From Adiantum capillus-veneris (lineage: Eukaryota; Streptophyta; Polypodiopsida; Polypodiales; Pteridaceae), in the NCBI GenBank assembly GCA_014529385.2, contig CM043968.1, positions 29,545,013 through 29,609,012 on the forward strand: DNA of 64,000 bases, in the 5' to 3' direction. Below the pieces are notes generated by a model, which saw nothing but the letters and a program-made list of their open reading frames with translations, ran no database searches and was not told where the DNA came from. Shown here in pieces: positions 22,906 to 34,004 of the stretch; within the stretch, counting starts at the first letter, position 1, and every line of letters starts with the position of its first letter. A program made the position numbers and the translations under genes.

Positions 22906-24879
22906 GAGGAAGAGATGTATCTTTTCCGATGGCGCTATGCGTTTTCTGAGCATGATGTTGTCGAGTATAAGTTGTTGTTGTGGGTTTAGTTTCTTTATTG
23001 ACGTGTGGAAATCCTCATTGGTCATGCCAATGTGTTTGGAAAAATGTAAAGCAAATGGTTTCTTGGTCGGTTGCTTTGATGGGGTGTTGATCATCACGTT
23101 GGCATTGTCGGAATTGTTCAAGGAACTTGGATTGTTTGTGCTACGTGATGTTGTGATGATTGTAGCGAATTTGTCTAGTGAAGTTGGTTCGACAACAAAT
23201 TGTGATTCGTTGTTTTTCACTGTCTCGATGTTCGAAGTGTAGACATCGATCCAAGACAAGCCTTCACGTAGGTGCTCATTCTCATTTCTTGACCATGGCA
23301 AGAAGAGAAGGCATTGTTCTCTGTAGTGGTTTTCAGGCTCTTTGGCTTTACTGTATCTAACATAACGTATGATGCGTGCCCTTCGTAGCAGCTTGTCAGG
23401 TTTGGAGGGGTTTCTAGTTGTGGATACAAACTGAGCCAAGCACATGGTGAAGAAGGAGCGAGGTCTGGAGACATATTTGTCAATGATGGAGGCAGAGAAT
23501 ATTTCCGCTGTGTCAGGGTGCAATTTTTCCAAGGAAATCTTTATTTTTAGGACTAGAGCACGTTCTTCAGGTGGATTACTGTTTATGTACATGAATTCTC
23601 TAGAGGAGCTATACAATGGAAGTGAGAGGCAGATGTAAGCATCTTGTTGTGAACTAATTTGTTGTGTGTTAAGGATTGTGCTACCAACTTTTTGTAGTCT
23701 CTCTAATGTTGTTGCATTGTTTGCAACACAGGCAGCGACTTGTGTCTTGATTGCTTCTATCAATGTGTTGTCCATTTTTGTCATGTATGAAGTGCAATAG
23801 CTTGCTGCTCCATGTGCGTTTAGCACAAGCTGTATATCTGTGTTTGCATCCCAAAGCGAAGCTATTGATTTGTTGAAGTTGTTTGTGAATATATTGGTTG
23901 GTTTGCATCTAAGGAAAATAGTTGGGCCTGAGATAGTTGCTTGCAATGCAAGCAAGTACTGTTCCATGGAGAGTTCTGTTTGTTTTAGCCATTCTTCAAA
24001 TGTAGGTGCATTTTGTAAATCAATTTGGCTAAGTTGTCTTTTGACTTGTTGCAAGTAAAGCTTACCTTGTATAGCCATGTTTGTCTCAGGTATTCCTTGC
24101 CTAAAAATAGTTCTGAACGGCATGGGGAAACGTGGGAAACCAAAGCGACAACTTTTGCTCTTCTTTTGGCAAGTCTTGTGATGCTTGTGCTTGTGAGATT
24201 CAGATAGGTCATTTGACAAGAGGGCTCCATTTGTGCTGATGTGGGTATCTATGAACATTACAATATCTTCATCTGAGTGCGTCGTGAGTGACGGAGCATT
24301 CTCTATCCATATCAAACCATGATCATGCTGGCTATCGCGGCTTTGGAACTCCGTGATGAAGAAGAAGTCTCGTACCTTGCCACATATGGAGGAATCAGTG
24401 CGCAACAAGCGTTTCATTGCGTTAAACCTATTGACGTAGAAACGAGCAGCCGTAATGGGATCAACACGAATGAGCCGACGCTGGTATGAGCTCAAACTCT
24501 CCCCGGGATCTTGGTTCAGTGGGACCAGCTTCTTCAGTGCAGCAAGAAGATCTTTCCATCTTTGCTCTGTGGAGGAGAACGTGACAAAAAATGTAGGTGG
24601 TCCAAGTTGTCGAATCATTGCAAAAACATTCTTTTTCATCTTTTCCTTGTAGTGAGGGGATCTGCAGAGTGCCTCGAAGTCTCTAAAGCCTAGTCTTGAG
24701 CTGAGAAGTCTCTCTATGTTTGTGTCTTCTACTACTTGTCTTGCAGTCAACGTTGCACCGGCTAGCTTTCCCTTGCGCATTTGCACCCAAACAGAGGAAG
24801 CAACTTGGCGTGACATAATTTTGATAGAATTGAAAAATAAATTCTCGATGCTCAATGCAAACCTTCTATCAACATTCAT
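22906..24879 (-). pseudogene. Helitron Rep (HUH endonuclease) domain
   Basis: Residues counted from Met 24879. PPTFFVTFSSTEQRWKDL (about 94-111) is the usual Helitron-like N-terminal block. EFQSRDSQHDHGLIW holds the metal-binding His-x-His (185 and 187). TCQKKSKSCRFGFPRFP (about 236-252) is the Cys/His block. YCTSYMTK gives the two catalytic tyrosines (361 and 365). Nearly 650 codons are open without a break. Rep nicks and joins the single strand moved by rolling-circle transposition. The preceding TGA near 24886 interrupts the same frame, which continues upstream. Confidence 0.88.
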
Positions 24880-24885
24880 GAGCTC

Positions 24886-25925
24886 TCACTTTGCAATTGC
24901 TTGGTAATCTTTCATTGCGGCTTCTCTATATCTTCTAGGGGACCCAGAGAAAAGTGTTGGGAAACTTAATTCCTCGCAATACTCGTCTTTGAAAATGCTC
25001 AATGGAGAATTTCCCTCGCAAGGTGCAACATGAAGAATCTTGCCACTATAATCAACAACCTCTGCCGCACTTGTGACCCCATGAAGCATGACATCAGTCT
25101 GCTCTTCCTCAACCTCATCAATGGGTGTAGTGTCGCTAAGGGTATTCGTAGAAGCTACACTTAGGGTAGAAAGATTCACGAGCCACTTGTTGTTGATGGT
25201 GACACCTTCTCGCATGTAGAGGTGTGGGTAGCAGCGTAGTGGTTGCACACATCGTGAGCAAAGGCCGCACAACGCTGCTTAAGTAACATCTATCGTATTC
25301 AAGTTTTCATTTGATTCCCACAAGAACAAAAGCCTCGTCCTCAATGAAGCAAGGTAGCACATCATGGATCTTTTCCAAGTTGGCAAGCACATTGACGACA
25401 CTACCCCTAAGCCCATACTGCCCATCATATGTAAGCTCACGTATCTTAGCGAAGGGGATACGAATGGAGACCAAGCGTGTCTCTATGGCGTTCAGGTCCG
25501 ACACGTATGGAAGTGCTAGATTGAACCCTACCTCTTGTAAGGCCCATAGACATTTACTATCGCTCGACAAGTGTTTCTTGCATCGAGCGCAACGCAAATG
25601 CGTCGCCATAACGTCTTCGCTTCCTTTAAGTGGATTCTGCAACTGGAGGTTGAAGCTGGCGTGTTAGTTGACGGCAAAAAAGCAAGCGTCCACATTTTTC
25701 ACATGGTGTAATGGGCATTTCTTTGATGGTTTTGATATATTTATTGATCGGCTTGCACACCAGTGACCAAACCATGGTCTCTCTTCAGGCGCGTGAAGGC
25801 TTACATTTCACGACTTCGGTTCTGTGCAACGTGTGTGGGTGCGTATCTTGGTAGATGCCGACAATCTCAATATCAGGCAAAGACTCATTCAACAAACATA
25901 ACTGATGCAAAGCGGCCACCTCATC
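24886..25925 (-). pseudogene. Helentron N-terminal region (CxxC and DUF6570-like)
   Basis: At 25925-25620 one frame reads DEVAALHQLCLLNESLPDIE and later MPITPCEKCGRLLF, an N-terminal CxxC of the kind seen in these elements; it is broken by one TGA. A frameshift leads to 25642-25307, with RCARCKKH, DLNAIETRLVSIRIPFAKI and GQYGLRGSVVNV, the pattern of the DUF6570-like domain upstream of Rep. 25272-24886 has EELSFPTLFSGSPRRYREA, the 'fP.lFp.G' lead-in, and joins Rep across one TGA in the same frame. Confidence 0.7.
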
Positions 25926-25931
25926 TTCTTT

Positions 25932-26214
25932 CTAGACAACGTGCGCACGGCTTGGGTGCGTCGTGAGGGCGGGAAGGTATGCAATGCCGTTGCTTCTTTC
26001 AGAAAGCAAAATGCCCTTTGCAAGAAATGATTTCGATGGCATCCCCAAGATCAGTGTTCTCATGCTTTCATTCCTTTTCAAGTATACTTTTAACCTGCAG
26101 CTCACAAAATAAGCAAAGGCCGTCAATACGTCAAAGCTAAGAGCGAGTGAATTGGTGGATGTTGAATACAAAGATGAGAATTCTATGGCTGTCATTGTTG
26201 TATTGGGCTTGTTG
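25932..26214 (-). pseudogene. ORF half downstream of the LTR insertion
   Basis: The minus-strand frame reads NKPNTTMTAIEFSSLY and AYFVSCRLKVYLKRN, to a stop at 25932. Its upstream part is cut by the LTR element. When the element and one copy of GCAGG are ignored, the frame continues that of 33544-33365. It lies directly upstream of the Helentron N-terminal region. The family is not recognised. Confidence 0.5.
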
Positions 26215-26219
26215 GCAGG
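26215..26219. repeat. Target-site duplication, left copy (GCAGG)
   Basis: GCAGG directly precedes the left LTR and is repeated at 33360-33364 after the right LTR. A perfect 5-bp duplication fits integrase-mediated insertion. Confidence 0.9.
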
Positions 26220-28997
26220 TGTGAGGTCCCCACCCCGCCGTATCAAACGACGGATCTGATGGTGAACCTGGTGGCTACTAGATCTATAGCTGAAGCAAAC
26301 AAAGTGGTTCAAGGTTCAACTAGCGGACGATCTCTCATCACAAAGTGAGTCGAGTTCGAGCCTACTAGTAATGAGATCTAGCTCCACCTCACAGGGGAAG
26401 CGTACTTAACCTATCTAGTGATCCTAAGACCCACTTCCAAGAGGAGAGAAATCCCGAGTGCCTTTTTTTCCATGTTTCAAAGGCACGTACACTTGAAACT
26501 TGCCGCTCTAGGGGCAATGAGTATTACTAGTATTGATCTAAACACTATGGGGACAGAGAGTTCCCGACTAATCGGGACCACCCTTCTCATAGGCATTGGC
26601 AACCTGAGTCAAGCCCCCACTTTCCACCCCTACACTCACACTTCCTTGTGTGTCCTAATTACTACCACAATGATTGTTCAACATAAACATTCCTTGATTA
26701 GATTCCGAATCACAATGTTCGTTAAAACAGCCCTTCAATCAGTATTGCAAAGCGACACCAAGACAAAGTTCTAGTAAAAATTCTACTCAAACTTATTCAT
26801 TAAAATTCCAATGTTTTGGAGGTACAACATCCCCCCTCCAGCGAGAGTTTACTCCTCCCGTTGTCGCCTAGCTGCCCATACAACTAGGTATGTCCACCGC
26901 ATAGAAAGCACTACATGGACATTCCCACCGCTTAACCAGCAGACGTGGGTTCCCACCGCTTAACCAGCAGACGTGGGTATCCATCGCTTAACCAGCACTC
27001 GTGGATTCAAGAGCCCTTAACCAGAACCTCTGCCCCCTGTGATCAGGAGGGGGTTCAGGACTAATTCAACATTGGAAATAGAATGAACATGCCGAGCTAA
27101 ATTTTCCCTAGCATACATTCTTTCCTATTGCAGACAGTATATCCATCAATCATTTCTTTCCTACTTTGGACTTAATGAACTCAAATGCCGAGGTTTCTGT
27201 CGAATTTCTCCAACATGTTTGGGGATATGTTCTTTCCTAGCTAAATGTGTGCAATGTTTAATTAAACAACTTCAATGAAATTGTGACCTACCTCTACCAT
27301 TTCTTCGTCAATGGCCCGTGAGATGGTCGGTGCTTGTTCGTCCATGGGAGCTTTTCCTTTTCCATTCACATTGCTCGTTCCCGCCTCGCGGTCGTGGGCA
27401 CCACCGAAGCGAGTTCTCTTAACCGATGCCATTTTATACTAATTACTTTAAATGATAAACTTGAAGAAAAAGAGCTAAGGTCCGAGAGCATCATAACAAT
27501 CCAAATGGCAGATTAGAATCATTGAAGAATCCTCCTTATACAAGAGGGTTAGATTTTTCCTTCGAGACCTAGCAATTTTATGGATAATACTTTACTTGTC
27601 CCGTGGGAACCGGTTCTAAAGTTAATCACTTGGCTTAGATGATTAAGTATTTCAGAATGTTACTAATTAGATACAAGAGAGATGAAATAAGCAAGCTCAA
27701 TCACTTTCCTAAAACAATTAGAAAGATGCAGAGTTACCGCATGCATAGACGAGAGAAAATTCTATTCGTAGTGACCTAATGACGGATTAATTTTTCCTTA
27801 ATCACATCTTAATGTGTGAGAAAAAATTTAATCTAACTTAATTACATTACTATTGAGTGGTAAAAGGGTGAATTTCATCAAATCTACATCATTACCGGCT
27901 TGTCAATTAATTACTATGCTGCCTAGAGAGAGAAATCTCTCCTAATCATTGATGAAGAGTGATGAATGGCTACATAATCAGCTATTGGTTGATGATTATA
28001 TAATGGAGTATAGCTATGGAGATTTAGAGTACAGCTATTGGGAATTATAGCTAGGATTAAGCATAGTAGACGAGAATTTTAAGAGAATGATGAAGAGGTT
28101 TACAGATGAGCATAAATTAAATCATGATTACCGTGATTAGGGGCTGAAAATCCTCTCGATTTTCTTATCCAAATAAGTTCTCAAGACGAGAATTCGGCAG
28201 CACTTCCCTCCTTGCTTCTTCTTCAAAAACTGTGCGTGCCGGCAGCACCTCCCCAAGGTGTGTGTGTGTGTGTGTGTGTGTATACTGGGTATGTGTGTGA
28301 GCATGTGTGTGTGTGTGTGTGTGTGTGTGAGCACACTCTTAAACAGGCTCCTCGAAGCTGAAAATCGAACCTAGCTGCTATAAGCATCTGAGTGAGCTCT
28401 CACATCATGCATGGCAAGTCTAGTTTCCTGCCTACCAAGTGTCCAATTAGCTAGTCTAACTGGCTCTCACACTCACTCTCAAGCTTGGAAACTCTCCCAC
28501 AACTCCCACAAAACAAGAAGGCGCCCCCTAGTTGCTAAAGTTGGCTCAGAGTGGCCTGGAGCCTGCTCCCACACAACCTCGAGCCCCAGTGCCTCCCCGC
28601 ACAACTTTAGGAAAAATTGGTTTTAGGCTAAAACGGGCCATACGAGTCGACATTTAATGCCGTAAATTGCTATACTAAGCTCTAAATAAGGTGAATCTGT
28701 CCAAGTACTTGCCATATTTAGCAGCCCTCGGGGTCCGAAAATGCATTTTTTCAAATTCGGGGTACGGGTGCCGTTTTTCGAGACGATCGAAACTAAACGG
28801 GTCGGGTGACCAAAAAGTTACTATTTTTGGAAATTTTTTTACGAAAATTATTTTAATTCACATTTCGAAGCTTTAAAACATTCTAAACATCATGGCACTG
28901 ACAGAATTCGGAAAACTGCTAAAAATAGTAACTTTTTCCATTATGTTTATTTCATGGTACAATGGTGCTCTTTTTGGGTCGGGTTAGAGACCTTACA
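26220..28997 (-). repeat. 3' LTR of the gag-only element
   Basis: 2778 bp from TGTGAGGTCC to ACCTTACA (plus strand), matching 30630-33359 with scattered substitutions and small indels. Internal differences include an extra copy of a roughly 27-bp minisatellite at 26924-27005 and longer (GT)n tracts near 28258-28328. Confidence 0.93.
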
Positions 28998-29007
28998 ACC
29001 TCCCCAA
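28998..29007 (-). other. Polypurine tract of the gag-only element
   Basis: The minus strand reads TTGGGGAGGT directly before the 3' LTR start TGTAAGGT, where plus-strand priming would begin. Confidence 0.8.
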
Positions 29008-29174
29008 CGTGAAAAATTTGAGATGTCCTCATCTCAAGAATACATCTGGATAAACTCTATGCGAACTTCTTAGGTACATATATCCTTTGTTTAAAGTAAA
29101 GACATCCTTTGAAAATAGTCTTTAGGTTTGTGCGTCTTATTCTGCTGAACTTGGATGAGATCCAAGTGCTTGAA

Positions 29175-30029
29175 TTATTGATCACTAGGATAAGCAGTTG
29201 TAGCATACAGAGATGCTCTCTCATCAGCTTTGTCACCCACAGTTGGTTGTCTCACTGCGGCATCAGCGAAAGCTCTACTTCCTTGTCCTATGTTTCCTCT
29301 TCCTCGGCCTCCTCTTCCATTTGGTTGACCTCGCCCGTTGACATTCAGAGGGACATTATTAGCACCGGATGTTTGGGAAATCCTTTTTGGACATCGACTT
29401 TTGTAATGTTCATACTCCTGGCATTCAAAACATCTTATATTGGGGAATTCGGTAGCTGCCGTAGTAGCTACTACGGAACGATGGTCGTATGCAGGGTTGA
29501 TTGGTCTGTTGCTCCAGTTATCTGTCCTGGCCCTCTTTGACAGATAGTATTGACTATCTTGGGTAGCCCTCTGAATCTCTTTAGCTAATGGCTTGGCCCT
29601 TAACAAGGCATCTTGTAGTGTTGTCGGCCTGAGAGCTTCCAACCGCGTATTCAAAGGGTCGATTAGCCCTTGGCAGAACCTCGCCACTTGTTGTTCCAAG
29701 GTCATCTTAGGAGCATGTCTCCGAAGAGTGACAAACTTTGCATAATACTCTTCAACAGATGAAGTCAGCAGCCGAAGTGAAAAGAACTCATTCATCTTCA
29801 AGGTTTTATAGGCAAGTGGTAAATAACGTCCCATTATTGCAGCTTTGATGTCTTCCCAGGATTGGGAAGATCCCTTAATATCCAAATCCCTGCAATGTTG
29901 CTTCCACCATATCTTGGCATCGCTAGACAAGCGGAACATCGCAAGCATGGTCTGATTCACAGGTTGGGTTCCCGCAGCTTCGAAGTAATCGTCCATTGCT
30001 TCCATCCACATTTCCGCATCTCTCTCCAC
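29175..30029 (-). CDS. Retrotransposon Gag polyprotein with zinc knuckle
   Basis: The capsid-like part has DAKIWWKQHCRDLDI, SWEDIKAAIMGRYLP and SSVEEYYAKFVTLRRHAPKM, the pattern of plant retrotransposon gag domains. Near the C-terminus CFECQEYEHYKSRC is a CX2CX4HX4C zinc knuckle, followed by an Arg/Gly-rich tail (GRGGRGRGN). The frame is open upstream to about 30122 (PPLFKGEGENVERDAEMWME) without an ATG; a TAG precedes it. So the start is uncertain, and 30029 is a GTG. Gag would form particles and package element RNA. It is intact over 285 codons and is the only protein of the element. Confidence 0.88.
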   Translation of the reverse strand: MERDAEMWMEAMDDYFEAAGTQPVNQTMLAMFRLSSDAKIWWKQHCRDLDIKGSSQSWEDIKAAIMGRYLPLAYKTLKMNEFFSLRLLTSSVEEYYAKFVTLRRHAPKMTLEQQVARFCQGLIDPLNTRLEALRPTTLQDALLRAKPLAKEIQRATQDSQYYLSKRARTDNWSNRPINPAYDHRSVVATTAATEFPNIRCFECQEYEHYKSRCPKRISQTSGANNVPLNVNGRGQPNGRGGRGRGNIGQGSRAFADAAVRQPTVGDKADERASLYATTAYPSDQ

Positions 30030-30615
30030 ATTTTCCCCCTCGCCCTTAAAGAGTGGAGGCTGGGCTTGTTTAAGGAGGAGCTTCTTCTCTTGCGCTGCCG
30101 AGTAGAGAGCAGTAGGCGGTGCCTATCCAATGGTATAAAACTCATTACTATAGAACTCTTCTCAAATGAACCTAGGCTTTTCCATACTCAAGAAGAAATT
30201 TAACTTTTGGGCTTAACCAGCCTACTTAATCAGTACATCTATCACAAAGGATTTAACCATTCCACCATTAGTTTAAATTCCACTGAATACATCCAAAATT
30301 GTTCATTAAATAATGGTAAAAACTTTACTCGAGAGCTTTGATCCATACTTATAACTTTATGTGCATCAACAGGCTACTTGCCCGTAGCACTAGTCGCACC
30401 AACGACTTCTAAAAAACATCATGTGGAATCCACTGAATCCCAACAAGCTTAGCGAGTAAAACTCTTTAACATCACTCAGGAGACAATCCACTAGACAAAT
30501 CCAATGTCATTATTCTGGGAAACATCATGCTCAAGCTTTGAGTACCAGCTATCCTACTATCCCTTATTTTTTTGAAAATTTCAAACAACATCATTTTCCA
30601 GTTCGTAAACGTATA

Positions 30616-30627
30616 GCTCTGATACCA
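30616..30627 (-). other. Primer-binding site (initiator Met tRNA)
   Basis: The minus strand reads TGGTATCAGAGC two bases inside the 5' LTR end, complementary to the 3' end of plant initiator methionine tRNA. Confidence 0.9.
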
Positions 30628-30629
30628 TG

Positions 30630-33359
30630 TGTGAGGTCCCCACCCCGCCGTATCAAACGCCGGATCTGATGGTCAACCTGGTGGCCACTAGATCTATAGC
30701 GGAAGCAAACAAAGTGGTTCAGGGTTCAACTAGCGGCAAAGTGAGTCGAGTTTGAGCCTACTAGTAATGAGATCTAGCTCCACCTCGCAGGGGAAGCGTA
30801 CTTAACCTATCTAGCAATCCTAAGTCCCACTTCCAAGAGGAGAGAAATCCCGAGTGCCTTTTTTCCCATGTTTCAAAGGCACGTACACTTGAGACTTCGC
30901 CGCTCTAGGGGCAATGAGTATTACTAGTATCGATCTAAACACTATGGGGACAGAGAGTTCCCGACTAATCGGGACCACCCTTCTCATAGGCATTGGCAAC
31001 CTGAGCCAAGCCCCCACTTTCCACCCCCACACTCACACTTCCTTGTGTGTCCTAATTACTACCAAAATGATTGTTCAACATAAACATTCCTTGATTAGAT
31101 TCCGAATCACAATGTTCGTTAAGACAGCCCTTCAATCAGTATTGCAAAGCGGCACCAAGACAAAGTTCTAGTAAAAATTATACTCAAACTTATTCATTAA
31201 AATTCCAATGTTCTGGAGGTACAACATTCCCCCTCCAGCGAGAGTTTACTCCTCCCATTGTCGCCTAGCTGCCCATACAACTAGGTATGTCCACCGCATA
31301 GAAAGCACGACATGGACATTCCCACCGCTTAACCAGCAGACGTGGGTATCACTGCTTAACCAGCACTCGTGGATTCAAGAGCCCTTAACCAGGAACTCTG
31401 CCCCCTGTGATCAGGAGGGGGTTCATGACTAATTCAACATTAGAAATAGAATGAACATGCCGAGCTAAATTTTCCCTAGCAGACATTCTTTCCTATTGCA
31501 GACAGCATATCCATCAATCATTTCTTTCCTACTTTGGACTTAATGAACTCAAATGCAGAGGTTTCCGTTGGATTTCTCCAACATGTTTGGGGATATGTTC
31601 TTTCCTAGCTAAATGTGTGCAATGTTTAATTAAACAACTTCAATGAAATTGTGACCTACCTCTTCCATTTCTTCGTCAATGGCCCGTAAGATGGCTGGTG
31701 CTTGTTCATCTCATGGGAGCTTTTCCTTTTCCATTCACATTGCTCGTTCCCGCCTCGCGGTCGTGGGCACCACCGAAGCGACTTCTCTTAACCGGTGCCA
31801 TTTTATAGTCATTACTTTAAATGATAAACTTGAAGAAAAAGAGCTAAGGTCCGAGAGCATCATAACAATCCAAATGGCAGATTAGAATCATTGAAGAATC
31901 CTCCTTTTACAAGAGGGTTAGATTTTTCCTTCGAGACCTAGCAATTTTATGGATAATACTTTACTTGTCCCGTGGGAACTGGCTCTAAAGTTAATCACTT
32001 GGCTTAGATGATTAAGTATTTCAGAATGTTACTAATTAGATACAAGAGAGATGAAATAAGCAAGCTCAATCACTTTCCTAAAACAATTAGAAAGATGCAG
32101 AGTTACCGCATGCATAGGCGAGAGAAAATTCTCTTCTTAGTGGCCTAATGACGGATTAATTTTGCCTTAATCACATCTTAATGTGTGAGAAAAAATTGAA
32201 TCTAACTTAATTACATTACTAATGAGTGGTAAAAGGGTGAATTTCATCAAATCTACATCATTACCGGCTTGTCAATTACTATGCTACCTAGAGAGAGAAA
32301 TCTTTCCTAATCATGCATTAATCATTGATTAAGAGTGATGAATGGCTGCATAATCAGCTATTGGTTGATAATTATATAATGGAGTATATCTATGGAGATT
32401 TAGAGTACATCTATTGGGAATTATAGCTAGGATTAAGCATAGTAGACGAGAATTTTAAGAGAATGATGAAGAGGTTTACAGATGAGCATAAATTAGATCA
32501 TGATTACCGTGATTAGGGGCTGAAAATCCTCTCGATTTTCTTATCCAAATAAGTTCTCAAGACGAGAATTCGGTAGCACTTCCCTCCTTGCTTCTCCTTC
32601 AAAAACTGTGTGTGCCGGCAGCACCTCCCCAAGGTGTGTGTAGGTGTGTGTGTGTGTGTATACTGGGTATGTGTGTGAGCATGTGTGTGCGTGTGTGTGC
32701 ATGGTGCTCTTAAATAGGCTCCTACAAGCTGAAAATCGAACCTAGCTGCTATAAGCATCTGAGTGAGCTCTCACATCATGCATGGCAAGTCTAGTTTCCT
32801 GCCTACCAAGTGTCCAATTAGCTAGTGTAACTGGCTCTCACACTCACTCTCAAGCTTGGAAACTCTCCCACAACTCCCACAAAACAAGAAGGCGCCCCCT
32901 AGCTGCTAAAGCTGGCTCAGAGTGGCCTGGAACCTGTTCCCACACAGCCTCGAGCCCCGGTGCCTCCCCGCACAACTTTAGGAAAAATTGGTTTTACGGG
33001 CCATACGAGTCGGAATTTAATGCCGTAAATTGCTATACTAAGCTCTAAATAAGGTGTATCTTTCCGAGTACCTACCATATTTAGCAGCCCTCGGGGTCCG
33101 AAAATGCATTTTTTCAAATTTGGGGTACGGGTGCAATTTTTCTAGACGATCAAAACTAAACGGGTCGGGTGACCAAAAACTTACTTTTTTTGGAATTTTT
33201 TCACAAAAAATATTTTAATTCACATTTCGAAGCTTTAAAACATTCTAAACATCATGGCACTGACAGAATTCAGAAAACTGCTAAAAATAGTGACTTTTTC
33301 CATTATGTTCATTTCATGGTACAATGGTGCTCTTTTTGGGTCGGGTCAAAGACCTTACA
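30630..33359 (-). repeat. 5' LTR of the gag-only element
   Basis: 2730 bp, homologous end to end with 26220-28997. It starts TGTGAGGTCC and ends ACCTTACA on the plus strand, directly followed by the second GCAGG. Confidence 0.93.
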
Positions 33360-33364
33360 GCAGG
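33360..33364. repeat. Target-site duplication, right copy (GCAGG)
   Basis: A perfect repeat of 26215-26219 directly after the right LTR. Confidence 0.9.
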
Positions 33365-33544
33365 GAAGAAGAGGCATGCACCTGGGACAGCACGTCTTTT
33401 AACCAGGAAGCTCTCAAACGAGTTGTTGAGAAAATTTGATCGAAGCTCATCAGGTGCGCCTCTACTGATTCTTGGAGATGATGTAGTGCGGTGAAAATGT
33501 CTGGATTGTTCGGAATTGTGAGGCAAAAACGACGTCGACATCAC
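33365..33544 (-). pseudogene. ORF half upstream of the LTR insertion
   Basis: An ATG-initiated frame (ATG 33544) reads MMSTSFLPHNSEQSRHFHRT and SNFLNNSFESFLVKRRAVPG up to the element boundary, where it is cut. The same frame resumes at 26214. The Ser/His/Asn-rich start may be the N-terminus of the Helentron Rep protein or a separate small ORF. No family recognised. Confidence 0.5.
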
Positions 33545-33602
33545 AGCATCCCAAGTGAGTCATTGTGGAGCCAAGCGAAGCGTGTGAATCTCTAGCTGTG
33601 TT

Positions 33603-33605
<3 letters not shown>

Positions 33606-33668
<63 letters not shown>

Positions 33669-33672
33669 GAGA
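33606..33672. repeat. (GT)n(GA)n microsatellite
   Basis: A TG run followed by a GA run with one GATAGA interruption, between the split ORF and the RPA1-like ORF. Confidence 0.95.
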
Positions 33673-34004
33673 GTTTGTGCTTTGAAAGCTTAGAAAGATG
33701 GAGAGGAAGGAAGAGTTGGAAACCAAGTTATGAAGAGAGACTACACTAACAAGGGTCAAAAGAAGCAAAGGACTCTCTTATGAAATTGGGATATACAATG
33801 GACAAGCCAAAATTTATTTTCACGGAATTTATAGTGGTCCAGACAAGGAAAGCGTAGTTATTCACGGGAAAGACCAAAAGCTATGGAACATTCATGTTCT
33901 CAAAGCATCTAGGTTTTGAATAGAGGAGTGAAAGATATCATAGATCCATTTGTGCCAATTTTAAAGACACCCTCAATAGTAGACGCTGATAAAATATCCC
34001 TTGC

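Larger units (their letters stand above)
26220..33359 (-). mobile_element. Gag-only LTR retrotransposon (TR-GAG type)
   Basis: Two long direct repeats (26220-28997 and 30630-33359) flank an internal region of only 1632 bp. In minus orientation the parts are: 5' LTR (30630-33359), PBS TGGTATCAGAGC at 30627-30616, one gag ORF (about 30122-29175), PPT TTGGGGAGGT at 29007-28998, and 3' LTR. LTR ends are TG...CA and the target duplication is GCAGG. No protease, RT, RNase H or integrase is encoded. This is the structure described as terminal-repeat retrotransposon with GAG, so it depends on an autonomous partner for mobilisation. LTRs longer than the internal region are unusual. Confidence 0.9.
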
